NCBI GenBank assembly: GCA_023383015.1 | Contig: JAHDXW010000015.1 | Span: 33,857 to 97,856, forward strand | Length of the DNA stretch: 64,000 nucleotides | Direction: 5' to 3' | From: Paracoccaceae bacterium | Lineage (GTDB): Bacteria; Pseudomonadota; Alphaproteobacteria; Rhodobacterales; Rhodobacteraceae | In this document: piece by piece, positions 8,336-16,490 of the stretch | Position numbering within the stretch: the stretch's first letter is position 1 | How the letters are laid out: every line of letters begins with the position of its first letter | The notes under the pieces: generated by a model | Database searches by the model: none | What the model saw: only the letters and a program-made list of their open reading frames with translations | What the model was told of the DNA's origin: nothing | Translations under genes and position numbers: made by a program

Positions 8336-8381
8336 GCGCGCCGCGTGCCCCGGGCGGCGCGCACGCCGCTCCGGGGCGTGC
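8336..8381. repeat. Two adjacent GC hairpins in the g2-g3 gap
   Basis: The 124-base gap between terminase and portal contains two overlapping inverted repeats: 9-bp arms at 8336-8344 and 8354-8362, then 7-bp arms at 8361-8367 and 8375-8381. They compete for bases 8361-8362. No T-run follows on either strand, so intrinsic termination is unlikely. RNA processing or translational control are possible; nothing else is visible in the gap. Confidence 0.4.
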
Positions 8382-8429
8382 GCACCGCTCCCGGTCGCCG
8401 CGGCCCATGTCGATCCGATCCGCCGCTGT

Positions 8430-9821
8430 TCAGACGCTGCGCACCTGCGGCCGCCGCCACGACCGCGCCGGCTGGATCATCAGCTCGCTCAGCGCCCAGA
8501 CCAGCGCATCCAGCCGGTCGGGGCTGCCGCTGCCCAGATACCCCGTCGGGGTCATCCGGCACATCTGCTCCTCCAGCGCGGCAAGGCAGCCGACATGGGC
8601 CACCCGACCCTGCTCGTAGAGCGCGGCCACCGGCTCGGCCCGTGCCGCCTTGCCGCGGGTCGCGCGCAGTGCCCGGTAGGGCACCAGCCCGTCCACCTGC
8701 CGGATCACGCTCTCCACCAGCGCCCCGCCCTGGTTGACCTCGGCCACCAGCCGCTCGGCGCCATGGCGGCGCATCGCAGCGATCGCCGCCCGCGCCCATT
8801 CGTCAGGCGATGCGCCGGCAAGCGTGGCGTCCTCCAGCACAAAGGCGCGCCAGTCCTGCGGCGGCCCCGCGGCCCGCACCCCGGCGACGACGATGCCGCA
8901 GGCGTCCGAGCGGGCGTGCCCGGTCACCGGCGGGTCCACCGCCACCACCACCCGGTCGAGCGGCGGCGCCGCCGTGACGCGCGCGGCATCAAGCATCGCC
9001 GCGGTCCACAGCGCGCCCTCGACCTCCTCCAGAAGCACACCGTCCAGCTCCTGCCGGCCGAGCCGCGTGCCGCCGTAGCGCGTCCGCACCTCAGCCAGGA
9101 ACGAGGCGGCAAGATGCGCCCGGTTGGCCTCGGTCGGCGCCCGTGTCACCACCGTCGAGGGCGTGGCCAGCAGCGCCTTCAGGATGCCGACGTTGCGCGG
9201 CGTCGTTGTCACCACCTGCCGCGGGCAATCGCCCAGCCGCAGAGCGAACTGCAGGTTGTCCCATGCCTCGCCGCCACGCTTCCACTTCGCCAGTTCGTCG
9301 GCCCAGGCGGCGTCGAACTGCGGGCCGCGCAGCGCCTCGGGCTCGTGGGCCGACAGGACCTGCGCCACTGCCCCGTTCGGCCACACCAGCCGCCGCCGCG
9401 TCGCCTCCCACGCCGGCCTCCTGTCGGGCGACGCGCAGGAAAGGATGCCGCTGTCGCCGAACACCATCACCTCGCGCGCCTGGTCGGCCGTCTCGCCCAC
9501 CAGGGCAACCCGACGCGCCCGGCCCGGTTCGCCCGGCCGCGGTCCCTCGACGGCGGCACGCACCCATTCGGCCCCGGCGCGGGTCTTGCCCGCGCCGCGC
9601 CCGCCCAGCACGATCCAGGTCCGCCAGTCGCCCGCCGGTGCGATCTGATGCGGCATGGCCCAGAACTCGAACAGCCATGGCAGGGCGGCGAGCGCGCCGT
9701 CACTCAGCCCCGCCAGGAACTCTTCCTGGGTCGAGACTGGCGCGGAGGCGAGCCAGGCGGCGCCCGATCTCGTCGCGTGCGGCATCGAAGTCGAGCCCCG
9801 GTCCGGCATGTCCCTCCCCAT
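8430..9821 (-). CDS. GTA g2 large terminase subunit
   Basis: 463 residues in the longest frame. The ATPase P-loop GGRGAGKT lies at residues 73-80, a WADELAKW Walker B-like segment follows, and the nuclease domain has the VVVAVDPPV strand with its metal-binding Asp. It packages host DNA headful-wise into GTA particles. The start is uncertain: ATGs at 9821, 9809 (GGGGAGGG just before it) and 9785 all lie inside g1, which ends at 9700, so the two genes overlap by 86-122 bases. The C-terminus is of normal length. Confidence 0.93.
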   Translation of the reverse strand: MGRDMPDRGSTSMPHATRSGAAWLASAPVSTQEEFLAGLSDGALAALPWLFEFWAMPHQIAPAGDWRTWIVLGGRGAGKTRAGAEWVRAAVEGPRPGEPGRARRVALVGETADQAREVMVFGDSGILSCASPDRRPAWEATRRRLVWPNGAVAQVLSAHEPEALRGPQFDAAWADELAKWKRGGEAWDNLQFALRLGDCPRQVVTTTPRNVGILKALLATPSTVVTRAPTEANRAHLAASFLAEVRTRYGGTRLGRQELDGVLLEEVEGALWTAAMLDAARVTAAPPLDRVVVAVDPPVTGHARSDACGIVVAGVRAAGPPQDWRAFVLEDATLAGASPDEWARAAIAAMRRHGAERLVAEVNQGGALVESVIRQVDGLVPYRALRATRGKAARAEPVAALYEQGRVAHVGCLAALEEQMCRMTPTGYLGSGSPDRLDALVWALSELMIQPARSWRRPQVRSV

Positions 9822-10053
9822 CCGCCTGCCGTCGCAGCCGGTCCGCCCGCGCGTGCTCCTCGAAGGCCAGCGTCATCGCCTTGCCGAGTGCACGCACCGC
9901 CTCGCCGATCTCGCGCGCCGCCTCCGGTCCCTCCGCCTCCAGCCGCGCAAGTGCGGCGGCAAGCTCCCTCACCGTCCTTGCGAACAGCGCGTCCGCCTCC
10001 GCGACAAGGCCACCGGCCTTGCCGCCCTCCCCTTCCGGGGTTCCTTCCGCCAT
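9700..10053 (-). CDS. GTA g1 small terminase subunit
   Basis: 117 residues. Matches the GTA g1 / rcc01682 family: a long Ala/Glu-rich helical core (RTVRELAAALARLEAEGPE, then AVRALGKAMTLAFEEHARAD) and the conserved C-terminal LDFDAARDEIGRRLARL motif. In Rhodobacter it is the small terminase that works with g2 in packaging. It is the first gene of the cluster; its ATG at 10053 lies 28 bases after the T-rich tail of a terminator-like hairpin. The frame overlaps g2 in another phase. Confidence 0.88.
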   Translation of the reverse strand: MAEGTPEGEGGKAGGLVAEADALFARTVRELAAALARLEAEGPEAAREIGEAVRALGKAMTLAFEEHARADRLRRQADGEGHAGPGLDFDAARDEIGRRLARLRASLDPGRVPGGAE

Positions 10054-10080
10054 GCCGAGATCACCCGCCCCACCCGCCGA

Positions 10081-10117
10081 AAACGAAAACGCGGCTCCGG
10101 GTCACCCCGGGCCGCGC
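10081..10117 (-). terminator. Intrinsic terminator between mltG and GTA g1
   Basis: On the minus strand a stem of about 11 bp (arms 10091-10102 and 10107-10117, one bulged base, 4-base loop) is followed by a T-rich tract, GTTTTCGTTTTC. This is a good intrinsic terminator for mltG, which ends at 10227. Because a promoter-like sequence lies upstream of it at 10142-10170, it may also act on the GTA leader transcript. Confidence 0.75.
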
Positions 10118-10141
10118 GCCCACCTCGTCCAGCATGCAGCT

Positions 10142-10170
10142 TCTCTACCAGCAGGCGTGCGGCAGGTCAA
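10142..10170 (-). promoter_or_regulatory. Candidate GTA cluster promoter with inverted repeat
   Basis: On the minus strand TTGACC (10170-10165), a 17-base spacer and TAGAGA (10147-10142) form a sigma70-like promoter pointing at g1. A 7-bp inverted repeat, GCAGGTC at 10162-10168 and its complement at 10190-10196, overlaps the -35 box and could be a regulator site; the GTA activator GafA is known to bind the GTA promoter in Rhodobacter, but its site cannot be recognised by eye here. Start of transcription would be about 10135. Confidence 0.5.
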
Positions 10171-10226
10171 GTACTATCGCACGGGTTGCGACCTGCGGAC
10201 GCCGCGGCAGGATCCCGTTCACCTCC

Positions 10227-11381
10227 TCACTGGCCGCCCCGCCCCGCCTCGATCTCGCGCCAGCGCGCGACATTGCGGTTGTGCTCCTCCAGCGTCTCGG
10301 CGAAGGCATGCCCGCCGGTTCCGTCGGCGACGAAATAGAGGAAGGTCGTGTCGGCGGGGTTCAGCGCCGCCGCGATGCTCGCCCGCCCGGGGTTGGCGAT
10401 CGGCGTCGGCGGCAGGCCATCGATCACATAGGTGTTGTAGGGGGTCGGCGCGCGCAGTTCGCTCTGCCGCAGCCCCCGACCCAGCACACCCCGCCCACCC
10501 GTGATGCCGTAGATCACGGTCGGATCGGTCTGCAACCGCATCCCGATCCGCAGCCGGTTGACGAAGACCGAGGCGACGCGGCCCCGTTCCTCGGGCACCC
10601 CGGTCTCCTTCTCGACGATAGAGGCCAGGATCAGCGCCTCCTCGGGCGTCTCGACCGGCAGCCCCTCTGCCCGGCCGGCCCAAAGTTCGGCCAGCACCGC
10701 GGACTGGCGGGCCCGCATCTCGGTCACCAGCGCGGCCCGCGCCGTGCCGCGCCGCACCTCGTAGCTGTCCGGCGACAGGCTCCCCTCCGGCGGCAGGTCG
10801 GAGACCTCGCCCGACAGGAATTCGGCCAGCTTCAGAGCCTCGACCGCCTGCCAGCTCGTCACCCCCTCGGCCAGCGCCACCCGGAGCCGCGTGTCGGCCT
10901 CGGCCAGCGCATCGACATAATCCGGCGGCACCGGCGCCGCCGCGGGATCGAAGCGCGCCACCTCGCGGTAGCGGGCGCTCGCCGGTTCGATCTCGCGCAC
11001 GATCACCTCGACCGCCGTCACCCCGATGCGGAACACGACCTCGGTGCCGCAGGTGCTCTGGCCGCCGCGCGTGACGATGTCGACGATCTCGGCCATCGAG
11101 GCGCCCGCCGGAACCAGATAGCTGCCGAACCGCAGCGACTCGGCCTTGCCCGAGTACTGCGCCCCGAGGCGGAAGATGCGGGCGTTGCGCAGCGCACCCG
11201 CCGCCTCGAGATCCTGCGACACCGCCAGGAACGACGCGCCGCGCTCCACCCGCAGGCAGATCGCCTGCGCCAGCGGCCCGGGCTCCACATAGACCCTCCT
11301 GCCCCAGTCCAGCAGACCGGCGACCAGCAGGAAGGCAAGGATGCCGAGGGTCAGCGCATTCGAGGCGAGGTTGCGCCACAT
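10227..11381 (-). CDS. mltG: Endolytic murein transglycosylase MltG
   Basis: 384 residues of the YceG/MltG family. One N-terminal membrane anchor (LTLGILAFLLVAGLLDWG, about residues 11-28) is followed by a LysM-like subdomain and the catalytic YceG domain with the active Glu in LASIVEKETG, then SVFVNRLRIGMRLQTDPTV and PYNTYVIDGLPPTPIANPG. It cuts nascent glycan strands in the periplasm. The start shares one base with the fabF stop (TGATG), so the two are translationally coupled. The fabF-mltG link is conserved in Rhodobacterales. Confidence 0.95.
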   Translation of the reverse strand: MWRNLASNALTLGILAFLLVAGLLDWGRRVYVEPGPLAQAICLRVERGASFLAVSQDLEAAGALRNARIFRLGAQYSGKAESLRFGSYLVPAGASMAEIVDIVTRGGQSTCGTEVVFRIGVTAVEVIVREIEPASARYREVARFDPAAAPVPPDYVDALAEADTRLRVALAEGVTSWQAVEALKLAEFLSGEVSDLPPEGSLSPDSYEVRRGTARAALVTEMRARQSAVLAELWAGRAEGLPVETPEEALILASIVEKETGVPEERGRVASVFVNRLRIGMRLQTDPTVIYGITGGRGVLGRGLRQSELRAPTPYNTYVIDGLPPTPIANPGRASIAAALNPADTTFLYFVADGTGGHAFAETLEEHNRNVARWREIEAGRGGQ

Positions 11382-12643
11382 CAGCCCTGAACCTGCCCCA
11401 GCACCAGCGAGGCGTTGGTGCCGCCGAACCCGAATGAGTTCGACAGCGCCACCCGGATCTCGCGCGCCACCGGCCGGTGCGGCGCAAGGTCGATCGGCGT
11501 CGTCACCGCCGGGGTGTCGAGGTTGATCGTCGGCGGCGCCACCTGGTCGCGGATGGCCAGCGCGCAGAAGATCGCCTCCACCGCCCCGGCTGCACCCAGC
11601 AGATGGCCGATCGAGGACTTGGTCGACGACATCGTCACCCTGCCTGCGGCATTGCCCAGCAGCCGCTCCACCGCCGCAAGCTCGATGGTGTCGGCCATGG
11701 TCGAGGTGCCATGGGCGTTGATGTAGTCCACCGCGCCGGGCTCCAGACCCGCCCGCGCAAGCGCCGCGGTCATCGACCGGAAGCCGCCGTCGCCATCCTC
11801 GGAGGGCGCGGTGATGTGATAGGCGTCCCCCGACAGCCCGTAGCCCAGCACCTCGGCATAGATGCGGGCCCCGCGCGCCAGCGCATGGCCCATCTCCTCC
11901 AGCACCACGATGCCCGCGCCCTCACCCATAACAAAGCCGTCGCGGTCGGCGTCATAGGGGCGGCTGGCCGCCTCCGGCGCGGCGCCGCGCTTGGTCGACA
12001 GGGCCTTGCAGGCGTTGAAGCCGGCGATGCCCAGCTCGCAGATCGGCGCCTCGGTGCCGCCGGCCACCATCACGTCGGCATCGCCCCACTGGATCAGACG
12101 CGCCGCATCCCCGATCGCATGCGCCCCCGTCGAGCAGGCGGTCACCACCGCATGGTTCGGCCCCTTGAACCCGTAGCGGATCGAGACCTGGCCCGCGACG
12201 AGGTTGATCAGCGCCCCGGGAATGAAGAAGGGCGATACCCGCCGCGGGCCGCGCTCCTTCAGCAGCACCGCCGTCTCGGCGATCGACTGCAGCCCGCCGA
12301 TGCCCGAGCCGATCATCACGCCGGTGCGCAGCCGGTCGGCCTCGTCCTCGGGTTTCCAGCCGGCATCGGCCAGCGCCTGCTCGGCCGCCGCCACCCCGTA
12401 CAGGATGAACTCGTCGACCTTGCGGCTCTCCTTCGGCTCCATCCAGCGGTCGGGGTTGAAGGTGCCGTCGCTCCCGTCGCCGCGCCGGATCTCGCAGGCG
12501 TAGGTGGTGGCCAGATGGCTGGCGTCGAACCTGGTGATGGTGCGCGCACCCGACTGCCCGGCCAGAAGCCGCCGCCAGGTGACATCGACGCCGGTTCCGA
12601 GCGGCGTCACCAGCCCGAGCCCCGTCACAACCACCCGCCGCAT
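11381..12643 (-). CDS. fabF: 3-oxoacyl-ACP synthase II (FabF)
   Basis: 420 residues. Condensing enzyme of fatty acid elongation. The nucleophile Cys is in TACSTGAHAIGDA, the two catalytic His in NAHGTSTM and KSSIGHLLGAAGAVEA, and the C-terminal NSFGFGGTNASLVL loop is intact. The ATG at 12643 gives the family start MRRVVVTGLGLVTPLG; the longer frame adds 34 non-homologous residues. It is separated from acpP by the convergent decarboxylase/ureohydrolase pair, an unusual break because acpP and fabF are normally adjacent. Confidence 0.95.
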   Translation of the reverse strand: MRRVVVTGLGLVTPLGTGVDVTWRRLLAGQSGARTITRFDASHLATTYACEIRRGDGSDGTFNPDRWMEPKESRKVDEFILYGVAAAEQALADAGWKPEDEADRLRTGVMIGSGIGGLQSIAETAVLLKERGPRRVSPFFIPGALINLVAGQVSIRYGFKGPNHAVVTACSTGAHAIGDAARLIQWGDADVMVAGGTEAPICELGIAGFNACKALSTKRGAAPEAASRPYDADRDGFVMGEGAGIVVLEEMGHALARGARIYAEVLGYGLSGDAYHITAPSEDGDGGFRSMTAALARAGLEPGAVDYINAHGTSTMADTIELAAVERLLGNAAGRVTMSSTKSSIGHLLGAAGAVEAIFCALAIRDQVAPPTINLDTPAVTTPIDLAPHRPVAREIRVALSNSFGFGGTNASLVLGQVQG

Positions 12644-12825
12644 GCACCCCTCCGCCGCTGGCCCGTCAGCGTCCGGATACACGGCTTTACCCGACAGGAA
12701 AAGCCCGGCGGCCGGACCGGGGGGACGGCCGGGCGCCTGCGCCAATCCCGTTGGAATCCTGCTATCATCATGCTAACATGTTTGAAGGGTTCACACGCGC
12801 TCCGCCCTTACGGCAGGAGGATGCA

Positions 12826-14301
12826 ATGCCGGATCCCGCCCCCGCCTCGCTCGACCCCGAGGACTGGGATGCCTTCGCCGCAACCGCCCACCGCATGGTC
12901 GACACCGCCATCCGCCACACCCGCGGGCTGCGCGACCGCCCGCTCTGGCGCGAGATGCCGGCGGCGACGCGCCGGCTGTTCGCCGCGCCGCTGCCGCTGG
13001 TCCCGACCCCGCTCGCGACGGTCTGCGACGACGTCCGCGACCACATCCTCGCCTATCCGCTGGGCAACGCCCATCCCCGCTACTGGATGTGGTTCATGGG
13101 CGCCTCCAACCTCACCGGCGCGATCGGCGACTTCCTCGCCGCCGTGAACGCCTCCAACCTCCACGGCGGCAACCACGCCGCCCGCCTCGTCGACGACCAG
13201 GTGGTACGCTGGCTGGCCGAGATCGCGGGCTTCCCGGCCACTGCCGCCGGCACGCTGGTCAGCGGCGGCTCCGTCGCCAACCTGATCGGCCATGCCGTGG
13301 CCCGCCACGCCTTCGCCGCCGCCCGCGGCATCGACCTGCGCCAGGATGGCGTCGTCGCCCTGGCACCACGCCCGCGCGTCTACTGCTCGGCCCAGGCCCA
13401 CGGCTGCCACCAGAAGGCGGCCGAGGTGCTCGGCCTCGGCAACGTCTCGCTGCGCCGCATCCCGACCGGGCCCGACCTCGCCATGGACATGGACGCCCTC
13501 GGGACCGCCATCGCCGAGGACCGCCGCGCCGGCTGGGCGCCCGCGACCGTCGTGGCCACCGCCGGCACCGTCAACAGCGGCGCCATCGACCCCTTGCCCG
13601 GGATCGCCGAGCTCTGCCGGCGCGAGGGGCTGTGGTTCCACGTCGACGGCTGCATCGGCGCGCTCGCCGCCCTCGCCCCCCGCCACCGCCACCTCGTCGC
13701 CGGGATCGAGGCCGCCGACAGCCTTGCCCTCGACCCCCACAAATGGCTGCACGCGCCCTTCGAACTCGGCTGCGCGCTGGTCCGCGACGGCACCGCGCTG
13801 CTGCGGACCTTCTCGCTCACGCCCGAATACCTCAAGGGGGCGACCCGCGGCATCGCCGCCGGCACTGCACATCACCTCTGTGACCTCGGCCTGCAGACGA
13901 CGCGCGGCTTCCGGGCGCTCAAGCTCTGGATGTCGCTGCGCGAACACGGCGCAAACCACTTCGGCGCGCTGATCGACCGCAACATCGACCAGGCACGGCT
14001 GCTCGCCTGCCGGCTCGAGGCCGCCGGCGTCGAGGTCCACCGCCCCGTCGGTCTCAACATCGTCTGCTTCCGCCACCGCGTCCCGGGGCTCGACGCGGCG
14101 GCGATGCAGCAGTTCAACCGCGAGGTCATGATCGGTCTGCAGGAGGAGGGCCTTGCCGCGGTCTCCGACACCGTTCTCGACGGACGCCACTACCTGCGCG
14201 CCGCGATCGCCAACCACCGCACCGCCGACGCCGACATCGACCTCTTCGTCGACGCCTTCCTGCGCGCCGCCCGGCGGCGCGCCCTCAGCCCTGCCGGCTG
14301 A
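12826..14301 (+). CDS. Group II PLP-dependent decarboxylase
   Basis: 491 residues. Group II pyridoxal-phosphate decarboxylase (glutamate/tyrosine/aromatic amino acid type). The PLP lysine is Lys306 in LDPHKW, the cofactor Asp is in FHVDGCIGALA, and the substrate pocket region has NLHGGNHAARLVDDQV and GTLVSGGSVANLIGHA. The ATG at 12826 has AGGAGG five bases upstream. Substrate is not predictable from motifs; relatives act on aromatic L-amino acids, glutamate or aspartate. It converges with and overlaps the ureohydrolase by 17 bases, suggesting a linked amine pathway only by position. The gene is the only plus-strand gene in the mltG-fabG block. Confidence 0.88.
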   Translation: MPDPAPASLDPEDWDAFAATAHRMVDTAIRHTRGLRDRPLWREMPAATRRLFAAPLPLVPTPLATVCDDVRDHILAYPLGNAHPRYWMWFMGASNLTGAIGDFLAAVNASNLHGGNHAARLVDDQVVRWLAEIAGFPATAAGTLVSGGSVANLIGHAVARHAFAAARGIDLRQDGVVALAPRPRVYCSAQAHGCHQKAAEVLGLGNVSLRRIPTGPDLAMDMDALGTAIAEDRRAGWAPATVVATAGTVNSGAIDPLPGIAELCRREGLWFHVDGCIGALAALAPRHRHLVAGIEAADSLALDPHKWLHAPFELGCALVRDGTALLRTFSLTPEYLKGATRGIAAGTAHHLCDLGLQTTRGFRALKLWMSLREHGANHFGALIDRNIDQARLLACRLEAAGVEVHRPVGLNIVCFRHRVPGLDAAAMQQFNREVMIGLQEEGLAAVSDTVLDGRHYLRAAIANHRTADADIDLFVDAFLRAARRRALSPAG

Positions 14302-15223
14302 CCGCCTGGCGGGCGATCAGGCCAAGCGCCGCCGCCAGCAGTTGCTGCGCGGTGGTGGCCCCCAGCCCGTCAACGTCGCGTCCCGGCATGAACTCCACCA
14401 TCCCGAGGCCGGCGATGCGGGCCCGGGCCGCCACCGCCCCGATCAGCCCCAGCGTCTGGCAAAAGCCGAGCCCCCCCGCCGTCCGCCCGATCACCGCCGG
14501 CATGATCGCAGGGTCGAGGGCGTCGAGGTCCAGGCAGATCACCACCTCCGCCCCCTGCGGAATCGCCGCAACCGCCCGGGCATTGCCGTCCCGGTGCAGC
14601 TCGGCCGCGGTCACGAACTCGACGCCCCGGTCCCTGGCGTCGGCCAGGTCGGCCGGTCGGGCCGAGCCGATGCCGCGCGCGCCGACCTGCACGATCCGCT
14701 CGACATGGGCCATCTCGCTCGCCCGCCGCATTGTCGACGACAGGCCCATCCGCTCGCCCTGCACCTCGTCGCGCCAGTCGATGTGCGCATCCACCTGCAG
14801 CACCGTCACCCGCCGCCCGGCATGGGCGCCAAGCATCGGGATCTGCACTGAGTCGTCCCCGCCAAGCAGGACCGGCACCGCGCCGGCCGCCAGCACCTCC
14901 CCCACCGCTCGCGCGATCCTCGCCCGGTTGCCCTCCGCATCGGCATCGTCGGTCGCAAGATCGCCCGCATCCGCCACCCGCGCGCCCGCCGGCACCGTCG
15001 GCGCGCCAAGGTCGAAGTTGACATGGCCGAGGTTCGCCGCATAGGCGTCCGCCGCGGCCCTGATCGCCGCCGGCCCGCCCCGGCAGTAGGCACCGACGCT
15101 GGGATAGGGCGTTGCCGCGTCCGCACCCAGCAGCACCACATCGGCCGCCCGCCCCTCCCAGCGCGGCAGGCCCATGAAACCCCCGCCGGCACCGGCACCG
15201 AACATCTCGCCCAGACTGGCCAT
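14285..15223 (-). CDS. Ureohydrolase (arginase/agmatinase family) with altered metal site
   Basis: 312 residues, full length. Ureohydrolase motifs are DAHIDW (metal ligands Asp145, His147, Asp149) and LDLDALDPAIMP (Asp232, Asp234). The first motif, normally GGDHS with a metal-binding His, reads GGDDS here with Asp124 in that place, so one Mn ligand is substituted. The likely substrate is a guanidino compound such as agmatine or guanidinobutyrate, or the enzyme has drifted. ATG at 15223 chosen by the family start. It follows the acpP terminator and converges on the PLP decarboxylase gene. Confidence 0.85.
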   Translation of the reverse strand: MASLGEMFGAGAGGGFMGLPRWEGRAADVVLLGADAATPYPSVGAYCRGGPAAIRAAADAYAANLGHVNFDLGAPTVPAGARVADAGDLATDDADAEGNRARIARAVGEVLAAGAVPVLLGGDDSVQIPMLGAHAGRRVTVLQVDAHIDWRDEVQGERMGLSSTMRRASEMAHVERIVQVGARGIGSARPADLADARDRGVEFVTAAELHRDGNARAVAAIPQGAEVVICLDLDALDPAIMPAVIGRTAGGLGFCQTLGLIGAVAARARIAGLGMVEFMPGRDVDGLGATTAQQLLAAALGLIARQAVSRQG

Positions 15224-15254
15224 CCGCCCCTCCCCGCCGGCCCTGCCGGCCGGC

Positions 15255-15288
15255 AAAAACGCAAGCGGCGCCCCGCTGGGGGGCGCCG
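15255..15288 (-). terminator. Intrinsic terminator after acpP
   Basis: On the minus strand a 9-bp GC stem (15266-15274 with 15280-15288, 5-base loop) is followed within six bases by five T (15259-15255). It lies 31 bases after the acpP stop and ends the fabG-acpP transcript before the ureohydrolase start at 15223. Confidence 0.8.
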
Positions 15289-15318
15289 TTCGCCGCAGGC
15301 CGCCGTGCGGTGCCTGCC

Positions 15319-15555
15319 TCAGCCCTGAGCCTCGGAGATGAACTTCACCGCGTCGCCGAAGGTCTGGATCGTCTCGGCCGCGTCGTCGGGGATCTCGATC
15401 CCGAACTCCTCCTCGAAGGCCATGACGAGTTCGACCGTGTCGAGGCTGTCGGCGCCGAGGTCGTCGATGAACGAGGCATTCTCGGTCACCTTGTCCTCCT
15501 CGACGCCCAGATGCTCGACGACGATCTTCCGCACGCGCTCCGCGATGTCGCTCAT
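15319..15555 (-). CDS. acpP: Acyl carrier protein
   Basis: 78 residues, acidic four-helix carrier of fatty acid synthesis. The phosphopantetheine site is Ser37 in [18 protein letters not shown], almost identical to other proteobacterial AcpP. Start [17 protein letters not shown] is canonical. It has its own candidate promoter upstream and an intrinsic terminator downstream, so strong separate expression is expected. Confidence 0.98.
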   Translation of the reverse strand: MSDIAERVRKIVVEHLGVEEDKVTENASFIDDLGADSLDTVELVMAFEEEFGIEIPDDAAETIQTFGDAVKFISEAQG

Positions 15556-15684
15556 GTCCTAGTCCTCTTAGGTTCGGGGGTTGGTCCCGATGCTTCCTGT
15601 CCCATCCGTCTCTGGGGGCCACGGCAGGCCCGCAGGGCCGAAGGCAGCAGGCCCTCCGGGGAGGCCCCGGCCCGATCAGCGCCG

Positions 15685-15712
15685 CCTATAGCATGTTCTT
15701 CGGGGCAGGCAA
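15685..15712 (-). promoter_or_regulatory. acpP: Candidate acpP promoter
   Basis: On the minus strand TTGCCT (15712-15707), a 16-base spacer and TATAGG (15690-15685) lie in the 197-base fabG-acpP gap, about 130 bases before the acpP ATG. Many alphaproteobacterial acpP genes have their own promoter here. A GC-rich inverted repeat near 15720-15745 just upstream may end fabG transcripts but lacks a T-run. Confidence 0.4.
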
Positions 15713-15752
15713 ACGCTTTCCCCGGGCCCCGCCGGGGCCCTCCCCGGGGCGG

Positions 15753-16490
15753 TCACAGCATCGCCATCCCACCGTTCACATGCAGCGTCGCCCCGGTCAC
15801 GTAGCCCGCCTCGGGGCTTGCCAGGTACAGCACCGCCGCCGCCACCTCCTCGGCCGTGCCCATCCGCCCGGCCGGCACCTGCCCGAGGATCCGCCCCTTC
15901 TGGTCGTCGGTCAGCCGGTCGGTCATCGCCGTGACGATGAAGCCCGGGGCGACCATGTTCACCGTGATGCCGCGGCTTGCCACCTCGGCGGCCAGGCTCT
16001 TGGACAGCCCCGCGAGGCCGGCCTTGGCGGCGGCATAGTTGGCCTGGCCGGGGTTGCCGGTGGCACCGACCACCGAGCCGACGGTGACGATCCGGCCCCA
16101 GCGCGTCTTCATCATCCCGCGCAGCACGCCCCGGCACAGCCGGAACGTCGCGGTCAGGTTGACGTCGAGCACCGCCTGCCAGTCGGCATCCGACATCCGC
16201 AGCATCAGGTTGTCGCGGGTGATGCCGGCGTTGTTGACCAGGATGTCGAGGCTGCCCAGCGCCTCGGCGGCGCGCTTCGGCAGCGCCTCGACGGCGGCCG
16301 CGTCGGCCAGGTCGCAGGGCGTCACCGCCACCCGCCCGCCAAGCTCGGCCGCCAGCGCCTCGAGCGGCGCCTGCCGGGTTCCCGACAGCGCCACCGCCGC
16401 CCCCGCCCCGTGCAGCGCCCGCGCCACCGCCGCCCCGATTCCGCCCGAGGCGCCGGTGACGAGCGCCGCCCTTCCCGTCAGATCGAACAT
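15753..16490 (-). CDS. fabG: 3-oxoacyl-ACP reductase (FabG)
   Basis: 245 residues, short-chain dehydrogenase. Cofactor motif TGASGGIGAAVA, NNAG in DILVNNAGITRDNLM, catalytic Ser in VTVGSVVGATGNPGQ, then Tyr and Lys in NYAAAKAG. It reduces 3-oxoacyl-ACP with NADPH. ATG at 16490 fits the family and has GGGAGG upstream. Its usual upstream neighbour, fabD, is 5.3 kb away beyond the Mu-like remnant, and I see no strong promoter immediately before it. Confidence 0.96.
   Translation of the reverse strand: MFDLTGRAALVTGASGGIGAAVARALHGAGAAVALSGTRQAPLEALAAELGGRVAVTPCDLADAAAVEALPKRAAEALGSLDILVNNAGITRDNLMLRMSDADWQAVLDVNLTATFRLCRGVLRGMMKTRWGRIVTVGSVVGATGNPGQANYAAAKAGLAGLSKSLAAEVASRGITVNMVAPGFIVTAMTDRLTDDQKGRILGQVPAGRMGTAEEVAAAVLYLASPEAGYVTGATLHVNGGMAML

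Noticed and set aside
8169..11390. 1073-codon open frame on the plus strand
   Set aside because: It is antisense to portal, terminase, g1 and mltG, which have clear motifs; the frame stays open because of extreme GC content and is Pro/Arg/His-rich.
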